Shown here: in pieces, positions 56,146-64,000 of the stretch
Numbering within the stretch: position 1 is the stretch's first letter
How the letters are laid out: each line of letters begins with the position of its first letter
Assembly: GCA_030789695.1 (NCBI GenBank)
Contig: CM061132.1
Location: 155,106,817 to 155,170,816, forward strand
Length of the DNA: 64,000 bases
Direction: 5' to 3'
From: Scilla litardierei
Taxonomy: Eukaryota; Streptophyta; Magnoliopsida; Asparagales; Asparagaceae
Translations under genes and position numbers: made by a program
Notes under the pieces: generated by a model
What the model saw: the letters and a program-made list of their open reading frames with translations, nothing else
Told to the model about the DNA's origin: nothing
Database searches by the model: none

Positions 56146-57381
56146 AACGTAATTTCCAATCATATAGTATGAGATACTAAAAGACATCTGTGTAATGTAT
56201 ATAGGTGGCTAATATGAAGCGGAGATTGGGAGAAGTGCGGAGGACGGTCGGCAATCTGAGCAATCGTTGCTGCTAGGGCCGTTCAACGACTTCGAGAGAC
56301 ATGATCAAGAAGGAGATGATATTAATCTTAGTTAAATAAATTGTATCATTTCTTGAAAGTTGAAAACAATGATTGAGTGTTCTACACTCAAAGTTTATGG
56401 GATAAACAAATTACGGTTCATCTTAATGAATCCGTTGTTTTAATGAATGTCTCGGAAATTGCGTTTTTGTTGAGTTGAAATTTGATTGGCTTAAATTTTC
56501 TATGATTGTGGATCTCTGAGATGGTTGCGTAAATTCTCGAATGATGATGCGAAGCTTTGGAAAAATGTTGATTTTTGAGCTGTCTTAATGTTATAGCCAA
56601 TTGGTAGTTAAGTATAGGTTCCAATGGCGTATAAATTGTGTGCGATCACAATTATACGCATATTAAGATTAATTCTTGATAAACTGCATTTAGTTATTAA
56701 AGAGTTAATATTAAATGTGGTTAAGGGAAAAGTACAGTGTATGACGTTTTGATTGAGCGAATCAATGTCAAGATTCCTTAAACCGATCTTGACTTGACTC
56801 ATTCGTCAAACCGAACCTGACACTAGTACATTCCATCTAAAGCACTTATCTAATGGTTATATCTTCGAATATATAATCTAAATATGATTTAGATATAATA
56901 TTGAAGTATTTAACCAGATAATTCTCAAAGTCAGTGGGAGATAGCTCGTATACTTAGTTTTGGTCTTTCGGACTAAGTAAAAAGGATTTCCACCTTAAAT
57001 AAATCATATATATATAACATTGAATCAAAATTGTTTTGATTTAATCGAATATATAGAGACTCAGGGTGTCATGTATGTATTTGACATATTGACACAAGAA
57101 AAGTGGAATGAGCTGAGACTGACTCATAGATTATAATATTAGGCCATACATCTAGATTATATAGGCTAATTGTTAGCTATACAAAGATAAGAAAAATTGA
57201 TCCAGATCATTTTTCCAAAGGATCAACCCTGTGTGATCAAGAGATGTATTAATCCATTAAAATTCGTTGTAGATACTCATTAGTAGAACCACTCTTAGGT
57301 TTGTCATATAAATGTTAATGTGACTGAAATGCTATAGCGGTATGAGATACCGAGATAAATAGCCTAAGTGCAAGTGGGAGA
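56146..57381 (+). other. 3' internal region of element D, no pol; polypurine tract at its end
   Basis: 1.2 kb, AT-rich, without coding. Sequence such as GTCAGTGGGAGATAGCTCG near 56930 and ATTAATCCATT near 57250 looks like the former post-pol region of a copia element. The polypurine tract AAGTGGGAGA occupies 57372-57381. Confidence 0.7.
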
Positions 57382-59871
57382 TGTAGGAGAATATATGCCC
57401 ATAAGGCATTTATCCATAAGTATACGTCTTGTTCATACTGTATATGGTACGTATTATTCTAAGTATAAAAACGTTCGTAGTAATATACTTAGATAATATC
57501 CATAGACTTATAGTTAGGTCCTTACGTATCTAGATGAGATCTCGATTATGAGTAAGTAAGTGACCGAATAGAAACGAAAGTCTTAAACGGTTCGTGGTCA
57601 TATATGTGTCGAGAACTGGATATCGACACATCAGATAGACCACTGTGTCTTAGTCTTACCTTAGGGTAATGATGATCTCATAGTCATTCGACTTGGTGAA
57701 GTCGGAGACGAGACACAGGTGCTCATTGGAGAATGAGTTCACTGAACGACCACATAAAAGTTATTAAATGGTTAACTTTAACTGAAATGTCTTTAATAAC
57801 TCTAGGGTGATGATAGGTTAGCTGGTCCTTAAGACCTGAAGTCATTTGTACAAACCTGTGAGTGAACGGTGTAGCTTAGACCTATGATATAGCTTCGAGG
57901 CTAGGCCTGCTGAAAGATCTTAGGTTGAGCTACACCCGAAGCTCTCGAGGCGAGTAGATGACTAAGATGGGATTCGTCACTTCCGTTAAAGGGAAGTTAG
58001 TGTTACAGGCTTAGTACGATCTTTGTGTTAATCCTTGGCCGGGGTGCGTTGTAAGAAGTACAACGTGTATACAACAAAGACCGCCGTATACTGACCAATG
58101 TTGTCTAATAGGGTTGACAGTAAACCATACCCTAGGCCAACAGAAACACAGTCTTGACGAAGGGACTACGGCTAACGGAGTTCGTCACTAACACAGCCAA
58201 TACAAACCCAATGATACTTTTGTCAAAGGGTCGATCACGTTATGATGATTCTGAAACAGGAACGACAGCTACTGCTCGTAGTGACCGTCGTCTAGGGGTT
58301 CCGAGCCCCAACCTGTAGTAAGGTCAGGCTGTAGGGTCTCACACCAAGTAGTGTTCGTGTCTTAGTAATAGGAAGATAGAATAGAGAGAGATATCATTTG
58401 ATGATATTCACAAAGCTTGTTGTGAAAGTTAGTCGCAATAGCAATAGGGACAAACGTTGCATTTGATGCAAACTATGATTAAACGTGTCGTAAATTGGTT
58501 ACGACAAACTTAGTAGGAACAAATATATTGGAAGGGGTTACCTGGATGACAGGATCGTCCCGGTCAAAATACAGGTTCAAACCGTGTCCAAATCAGAGCT
58601 CAAATGAGCCCGAAAACGCGAAAACAGTCCAAGGCAAAGTGGGTTAGACCCACTGGGCTAATAAGCCCATAGGCAAAGGCAAACGGGCGCAACCCGCTGG
58701 ATGCCGCGGGCGCACGCTCGTTGCACAGCGGGCGCTGGCCCGCTGCAGCGGGCGGGCATCGCCCCCCGGCTGCAGCGGGCGGGCGCCCGCTGCAGTAGCA
58801 GGCGTGGCCCGCTGCACATCGGGCCAGCGCCCGCTGTTTCAGCAGGTGCACGCCCGCTGCCCAGCGGGCGTGCAGCCCGCCTTTGTCCCCTTGGGCGGGC
58901 ACGCCCGCTAAGCTTAGCGGGCGTGCCCACAACTTAAGTTAATTTAGGGTTTTTTGAAACCCCAAATGACGGCTACGAATTTTGATAATTTGCTCAACTT
59001 TGAGCAATTGTTTGAGAGGTCAAATGAAATCGAAATTTGTCCCCGTCAGTTCCTACACGTTCACCATTCGAAGCTCTTCAGATTGATAGCTTGTTTGGTG
59101 TCTAAGGTTTAATGTGCAAAGAGAATTAATTAGTTAAAGTTTGCTTTTATGAAAAGCTCACTTAAACTTGAAATTAAGCGAAATTGGCTTAATTGATTTT
59201 TCTCCCATTTGTGAAATGTCCCACATTGCTCGCAACGAAGGAGTGAGTGCCGACTCCCTATATAAATAGGGGTGCACTCTCTTCGTTGAAAAACACACCA
59301 AGCCATCGATCGAGTAGCTCCAGACTTTTAGAGCAAGCTCGATCGGCGACTAAATTATTCTCTCTCTCTCTTCCTGTTATCCGGAGTAGTCCTAGCAAGA
59401 CTACGAAGGGGGTTTGGATCTTGATCCGGACGTATAAGACGCGGGTTCTTCTCAAGTGAAACTTTCTACCGCGTGTGATCAGCTCGGAGGCGAAAGTCGG
59501 TTCGGGCGGATCGGTGCGAGGGTGCGAGGCGGCTCAGGCGGATCGAGTCAAAGCGGCTCGGCTACGAGGAGCTTCTGAAGACGGTGCGGTACATCTTGCC
59601 TGCTCCAGGGCCAAGATTCCGGGTATGTGGTTAAGTAATTTTAGTGTAGATTTAATTAGTCGCTTTAGAGTAGATCCCTCTTGGGGTGGTCAGATCCACC
59701 CCAAGTTGGCATATATCGAGCTAGGTTCTTGCTCCCCAGAGCCCAGCTAAATAGTTTAGCTAGTCTTGAAATTTTGAATTTCGTTTTTTCGCTGTGCTTT
59801 TGTGCCTCTGTGGTCCGTCCGACTTAGGACGGACACAGATCCGAGCTCTGGGGTCCGCCAAAACCCCAACA
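57382..59871 (+). repeat. 3' LTR of element D
   Basis: 2,490 bp, TGTAGGAGAATATATGCC...AAAACCCCAACA. It has the same TATA box (59259) and the enlarged GC-rich repeat block. The fourth base differs from the 5' LTR (A for T). Confidence 0.95.
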
Positions 59872-59876
59872 ACTGC

Positions 59877-60603
59877 CTCCTGTATCGCTGAGAATGCGAC
59901 CCTTCCACAGGACATGGCTGTCGTGGAGAGGATTGATTATGAGCGGCTTGTGTCGATAGCCATCCATGCCAGTGTCCAGGTAATTATTGCTCCATCCTCT
60001 ATCAATGCTGATATCAGCGCGTAAGATGACCATCGAGTATTGTGTGCAGGCTCTTGTGGCCGTCGCGGCGTTGCTTCGTCGTGCTTCGGAGGTGGCCAAT
60101 CATGGGGTCACCCTGGAGGCCGTTAGGTCGGACGTAGAGAGATCTCAAGTTGAGTTGACTAGACTCAGCCTTTTCTGCGAGACGAGATTGAATCACCTTC
60201 AGAAACTCGAGGATGAGTTACACAAGTCTCGTAAGAGGATGCCCTACTGGAGGAGAGGGTCGAAGCCGAGGTCATAGAGGAGAGGGTGGTTCAGGAGTTC
60301 AAGGACACATTTTCTTAATTCAACGAGCTATAAAAAGAAGGCTACGGGCGATGTCGACTGGAGATGAAGAACCGATTCCCTGACCTCATCATTGAGATTG
60401 ACAATATCCCGGTGGTATTTTCGGACCTTGATGAGGATGAATCGAGCCAAGGCGATGACGAGTCAAGCCGAGGCACGGAGGAGGCTGCTCCCATTGACGA
60501 GGATGCCACCATGGCTGACGACAAAGCAGGAGCAGACACTACGGGGGACCCAGAGTTCACGGCCGTGCTGGATGGAGACCAAGGGCCTAACCGACCGCTG
60601 TAG
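59877..60603 (+). pseudogene. Antisense gene of element F, 3' part
   Basis: This resumes after D. The exon 2 end reads RIDYERLVSIAIHASVQ. Intron 2 (59980-60049, 70 nt, CCAG/GTAATT...TGTGCAG, phase 0) sits at the same place and phase as in element C. Exon 3 begins ALVAVAALLRRASEV, a coiled-coil region (VERSQVELTRL, LQKLEDELHKS). A frameshift near 60240 follows, and the last stretch (60364-60603) is acidic (DLDEDESSQGDDESS) and ends at TAG 60601-60603. Confidence 0.7.
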
Positions 60604-60908
60604 GATCTCGACGCTCTTTTTTATGCCAGCTTTTAGAAATTTTGGAATATATGGGGGGTGATGTAAATGGAAACAATGTTTTGCAATAGGAAGTGCGAGA
60701 AGAATTGGCATGTATATCCTTCTTTGTCATTGCATCTCTTTGTTTGCTGTCGCTTACGTCGTGCAGTGATCATAATGCCTAAAGGTCCCTTTCGATGGGT
60801 TAGGCGCTGCTTCAAAATGATCGAGGATAAACCATCAGACCACGCTTAGAAGTTGACCAATACGTTCCATGGTGAGAGAGAGATTTACTCGACTCGCGGT
60901 TGATGGAA

Positions 60909-61792
60909 TGGGAGTCGTTTAGGGATGAAGGGGCGGCCCTTAGACTTACAACTGAAGACATTCTGGGAGATTCGTTCAATAGCGAAGTGGTGGCCCTTCA
61001 ACTTACAGCTGACGACATCTTTGGGAGAGTCGTTCAATAGCAAAAGGATGCCCCTTCGACTTACGACTGACGCTCGTCTAGGAGAGTCAATCAGTTGCGA
61101 AGGGGTGGCCCCTTCGACTTATAGCTGACGCTCGTCTAGGAGAGCCGTTCGGTATCAAAGGGGTAGCCATTCGACTTACGGCTGACGATATCTTGGAAGA
61201 GTTGTTCAATAGCAAAGGGGTAGCCCTTCTACTTAGGGCTGACGACATCTTGGGAGAGTCGTTCAGTAGCATTCAGTAGCGAAGGGGTGGCCCCTTCGAC
61301 TTACGGCTGACGCTCGTCTAGAAGAGCTGTTCAGTAGCGAAGGGGTAGCCCTTCGACTTACGCCTGACGACATCTTGGGAGAGTCATTCAGTAGCGAAGG
61401 GATGGCCCCTTCGACTCACGGCTGAAGCTCGTTTAGGAGAGTCGTTCAATAGCAAAAGGATGGCCCCTTCGACTCACGACTGAAACTCGTTTAGGAGAGT
61501 CGTTCAGTAGCAAAACGGTGGCCCCTTCGACTTACGGCTGACGCTCGTTTAGAAGAGCCGTTTAGTAGCAAAGAGGTATCCCTTCGACTTATGGCTGACG
61601 ATATCTTGGGAGAGTCGTTCAGTAGCGAAGGGGTAGCCCTTCACCTTACGGCTGACGACATCTTGGAAGAGTCGTTCAGTAGTGAAGGGGTGCACCCTTC
61701 GAATTATGACTGACGCTCATCTAGGAGAGCCGTTCATTAGAGAAGGGGTATCCCTTCCACTTACGGCTGATGACATATTGGGAGAGTCGTTC
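60909..61792. repeat. About 15-unit ~59-bp tandem array in element F
   Basis: Unit core GAGAGTCGTTCAGTAGCGAA, followed by GGGGTGGCCCCTTCGACTTA and CGGCTGACG. Many units hold the hairpin CGAAGGGGTGGCCCCTTCG. Two variants mix in the array: one with GACGACATCTTGGGA, usually with GGTAGCCCTTCG, and one with GACGCTCGTCTAGGA, usually with GGTGGCCCCTTCG. It lies where the 90-bp array lies in element C. The 300 bases before it (60604-60908) show no gene. Confidence 0.93.
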
Positions 61793-62059
61793 TGTAACGA
61801 CTGGTTTCCTTGTATCTGGATTTATTATAATATAATATATGTTTTGGTGGATTTTCTCCTCTTGTGTGGTTTTCGTCTTCGTAACTTTCATTTTCTATCG
61901 ATTCGTCGTATTTTCTCGATTCTTCCTTAGGATCGTCGATTCCAAAGTACGTCGTTTGTGACGGGCTTCATAACGGTCATATCTAACTATTAGATCAAGC
62001 CTAGGAGTCTTAGGATTCGATCACGGGGCCTCGCGCTCCGTATCAGAACTTTTGGTGCT

Positions 62060-62490
62060 CATTAGCCGGTATAAGAAGGGGCACCGACCGACTAGATGAC
62101 GATCCAGTCGGTCGGAAATCCTTCTTGGACCGACGACTAGTGAGCTTTCTAAATTTTCTCAGGAGTTACTGTTTATTGTTAGTCGGTCTAAGAAGAGTTG
62201 TTGACCGACTAGGTTGCAAACTAGTCGGTCGGCAATGCTTCTTGAACCGACTAACACATCATCTTAATTTTAGTTGAGTTACTGTTTACTCTTAGTCGGT
62301 CTAAGAACGTTCATCGACCGACTAGTTGCTAAACTAGTCGGTCAGTACTTGTTCATGGACCGACTAACTCTAAATCCTATTTTCGTTCAGGAGTTACTGT
62401 TTACACTTAGTCGGTCTGCGTTGGTCGACCGACCGACTAGTTGCCAAACTAGTCGGTCAGTGGTTGTTCTTTGACCGACTAGTCTGTGTT
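62060..62490. repeat. Four-unit inverted-repeat array upstream of the G promoter
   Basis: Units of about 110-115 bp. Each holds GACCGACTAGT, a 6-8 base loop and ACTAGTCGGTC (11-base arms, for example around 62320-62345 and 62425-62460), with further GTCGGTCTAAGAA and GGACCGACTAA half sites. The unit start TTACTGTTTA recurs at about 62166, 62279 and 62394. Confidence 0.88.
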
Positions 62491-62525
62491 AAAACCCTAA
62501 TTTCTGGGCAGCCGCCAGCTCAACC

Positions 62526-62533
62526 TATAAATA
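62526..62533 (+). promoter_or_regulatory. TATA box of LTR G
   Basis: TATAAATA in CAACCTATAAATACCC, about 35 bases after the inverted-repeat array and before a CT-rich leader. Confidence 0.6.
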
Positions 62534-63224
62534 CCCAACCCAATCGTTTTCTTCTTCTCCAACACGACCCTAAGCCCTAGTTTCTTCCCCTCTAAGCCCC
62601 CATCTTCCTCCAAGCTTCAATCCTCCATTTCAAGCCCTAGAATCATCATCCAATCCATCCATTCACCCTATCTACTTCTAATCTTCCCCAAATCTCCATC
62701 AAAACCCATCAAATCCCCAAAATTCCCCCAAAACCCTAGTTTCTCCAAACTTTCCCAATCGTTTCCAGATCTGGTCCTAGGGTTCCCTGGAGTACTTCTT
62801 CCGCCTCCTCTCGGTAAGAAATCGATCTACCGTTGTTTTCATGTCTTATTGTAATTTTTATGAAACCCTAATAAAATACTTATGTTTTGATGATTGTTCC
62901 CCATAACAGCGATTCCCCGTAGGCTAGCATCCGCGGAAACGAACTTTCGTAACCGTCATCCCCGGTGATAGGCAAGTGAAACTTGCATCTCTTGATTTGG
63001 GCCATGTCTTAGGCCATAACCTTGTTTTAGCGTAAAAGAGACTAAACGGTGAAAGGATAGCCGTTTAGACGCCGTTGACCTAGCTTGACAACGAAGCTTG
63101 GTCCGTCACCCTCATCATGCTTGTATGTCACGTTTAAATTCAATTAACGGTACGCAATCATTTGTTCATGTCATTGCATAGTGATTAATTATTGTGATTG
63201 TGTAGCACACGCTACAATATTATA

Positions 63225-63655
63225 TTCCTGGCTCGTGTTCCAGAAGCGAGCCCTGTAGTTGGAAACCCCAACGCTCGGATACCGGCTAGGCACCTGCGTT
63301 GCGGGCACAACCCTATGCCAAATACACTTCCTGGCCAGTGATCCAGAAGCGAGCCAGTGTGTTGGCATTGCCAATGCTCGATACACATATGGGTGGGGTA
63401 AGAGATAAGCGGACTGAGCCCCGAGTTGGCTTGATCCGCCACTCCGGCCAGCAGGTGGACTCTCTAGTGCACAAGTGATTATTAGTGATAGAGATAAGCG
63501 GACTGAGCCACGAGTGGCCAGCAGGTGGACTCTCTATGCACTAAGTGTTTAAGCGATTAATAGTGATAGAGATAAGCGGCCTGAGCCACGAGCGGGCCAG
63601 CAGGTGGACTCTCTATGCACTAAGTGATTAATTGTGATAAGTGATAAGTGTTAAC
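63225..63655. repeat. Short tandem blocks in LTR G
   Basis: First, a diverged duplication of about 100 bp (TTCCTGGC...TCCAGAAGCGAGCC) at about 63225 and 63328. Then three units of about 80 bp starting GAGATAAGCGGACTGAGCC (about 63402, 63490, 63568), each with GGCCAGCAGGTGGACTCTCT. No coding was seen. Confidence 0.8.
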
Positions 63656-63853
63656 TGATAAGTGATTAGTGAATTGGTAGCTCTTGCTATATCGTGCGTG
63701 TTTGCCTCTCTTTTAACTATTGCATCATATTTAACTGCCATGCCATTGTTTAACATTTAAATGCTAGGTTGTTAGTCACTTTCAGCTTCCTTGCCCAAGT
63801 CTTTTTAGACTTGCTGACATGTGCCCCTTTCTCTTTTGGGTGACGCATGTTAG

Positions 63854-63954
63854 AACTTGAGCCTGAGTTGCCCGCTGAGGGTGAGGTGTTTGCGGACGCC
63901 GAGCTTGAGCCCGTGTTGGACGGGGAGTACGTGGACACTGGGGACCAGTCCTAG
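63854..63954 (+). other. Acidic terminal exon-like frame in LTR G
   Basis: After an acceptor-like CATGTTAG (ending 63853), 32 codons read LEPELPAEGEVFADAELEPV and on to YVDTGDQS, then TAG. It enters in the same phase (two leading bases) as the acidic frames in the element B LTRs. Confidence 0.35.
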
Positions 63955-64000
63955 TGTCTCCGTTGTATTTTACTTTTGTTAGACAGTTGTTTGTTATCGG

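Larger units (their letters stand above)
48495..59871 (+). mobile_element. Element D: pol-less Ty1/copia element with 2.4 kb LTRs (TR-GAG-like)
   Basis: 11,377 bp, including solo LTR J (2,461 bp plus 5). Target duplication ACTGC at 48490-48494 and 59872-59876. It has 5' LTR, tRNA-iMet primer-binding site, long leader, a single gag ORF, about 1.2 kb without coding, polypurine tract and 3' LTR. No protease, integrase, RT or RNase H was found. Known TR-GAG elements have this plan. The LTRs differ at roughly 2-3 percent of sites by eye, plus a length change in a GC-rich repeat. Confidence 0.93.
46109..61792 (-). mobile_element. Element F: Tat-like gypsy element, minus orientation, interrupted by D and cut by G
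   Basis: From left: 3' LTR (46109-46849), polypurine tract (minus strand ACGGGGAGCAT at 46850-46860), antisense gene on plus (47145-48494 and 59877-60603), then a tandem hairpin array (60909-61792) where element G intervenes. Gag and the 5' LTR should lie beyond G and are not in the window. Order and orientation match element C. It is older than C: the antisense gene has several frameshifts and a lost splice donor. Confidence 0.85.
61793..64000 (+). mobile_element. LTR G, Tekay-like gypsy, plus orientation, incomplete at window end
   Basis: It starts TGTAACGACTGG directly inside the array of element F, with CGTTC as a possible target site (61788-61792). It contains an inverted-repeat array, a TATA box (TATAAATA at 62526), a CT-rich leader with CCCTAG motifs (62570-62800), a tandem block (63225-63655) and an acidic terminal exon-like frame. 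Order and features fit a Tekay-type LTR in sense orientation like B and J. The right end and any internal region are beyond the window, so solo LTR and full element cannot be told apart. Confidence 0.6.

Noticed and set aside
60909..62490. Regularly spaced repeats that could suggest a CRISPR-like array
   Set aside because: This is a plant nuclear context. Units are contiguous or nearly so, without unique spacers of constant length, and no cas genes are present. They are minisatellites inside retroelements.

Overview
This window is nuclear DNA of a flowering plant. The evidence is a secreted nepenthesin-type aspartic protease with a short GT-AG intron, long intergenic spaces, and nested plant LTR retrotransposons of the Ty1/copia type (SIRE/Maximus-like and others) and the Ty3/gypsy type (Tekay-like chromovirus, Tat-like elements with an antisense gene). 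The species or family cannot be fixed from the sequence. No bacterial operon, rRNA gene or CRISPR array was seen.

Host genes are few. The window opens inside the last exon of one aspartic protease gene (1-545). A complete paralogue lies at 7456-8884 (two exons, 446 residues). The two are a tandem pair whose spacer has filled with retrotransposon fragments: a Tat-like LTR piece at 1880-2165, an Athila/Tat-like remnant at about 2244-4478, and Tat-like element A at 4479-6668. A tRNA-Lys-like relic lies at 1129-1197. After the second protease gene comes a Tat-like solo LTR, K (9172-10286).

From 10416 onward almost everything is nested retroelements. Copia relic H (10416-28235) is split by Tekay-like element B (12163-26051, minus strand). 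The right LTR of B is split in turn by a 3.9 kb LTR-like insert, I, flanked by a 72 bp duplication. SIRE-like copia element E (28850-45928, minus strand, target duplication GGTAG) is split in pol by pol-less Tat-like element C (32740-40352, plus strand, target duplication ACGCT). Tat-like element F (46109-61792, minus strand) is split by pol-less copia element D (48495-59871, target duplication ACTGC), which carries Tekay-like solo LTR J (51356-53816, target duplication GAGAT). F is broken at 61793 by a further Tekay-like LTR, G, that runs off the window.

The most interesting system is the Tat-like family (A, C, F, K). Each informative copy of its antisense gene has the same intron plan: intron 1 in phase 1, directly before a Gly(-Met) junction, and intron 2 in phase 0. 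In C the gag gene and the antisense gene converge on a tandem array whose every unit holds a GC-rich hairpin, and F has an unrelated-looking array with the same hairpin design at the same place. The LTRs also share a TATA box, a splice donor 45 nt later (three copies) and an acceptor about 211-214 nt further on, which suggests a conserved leader intron inside the LTR. All ages, counts and splice calls were made by eye.
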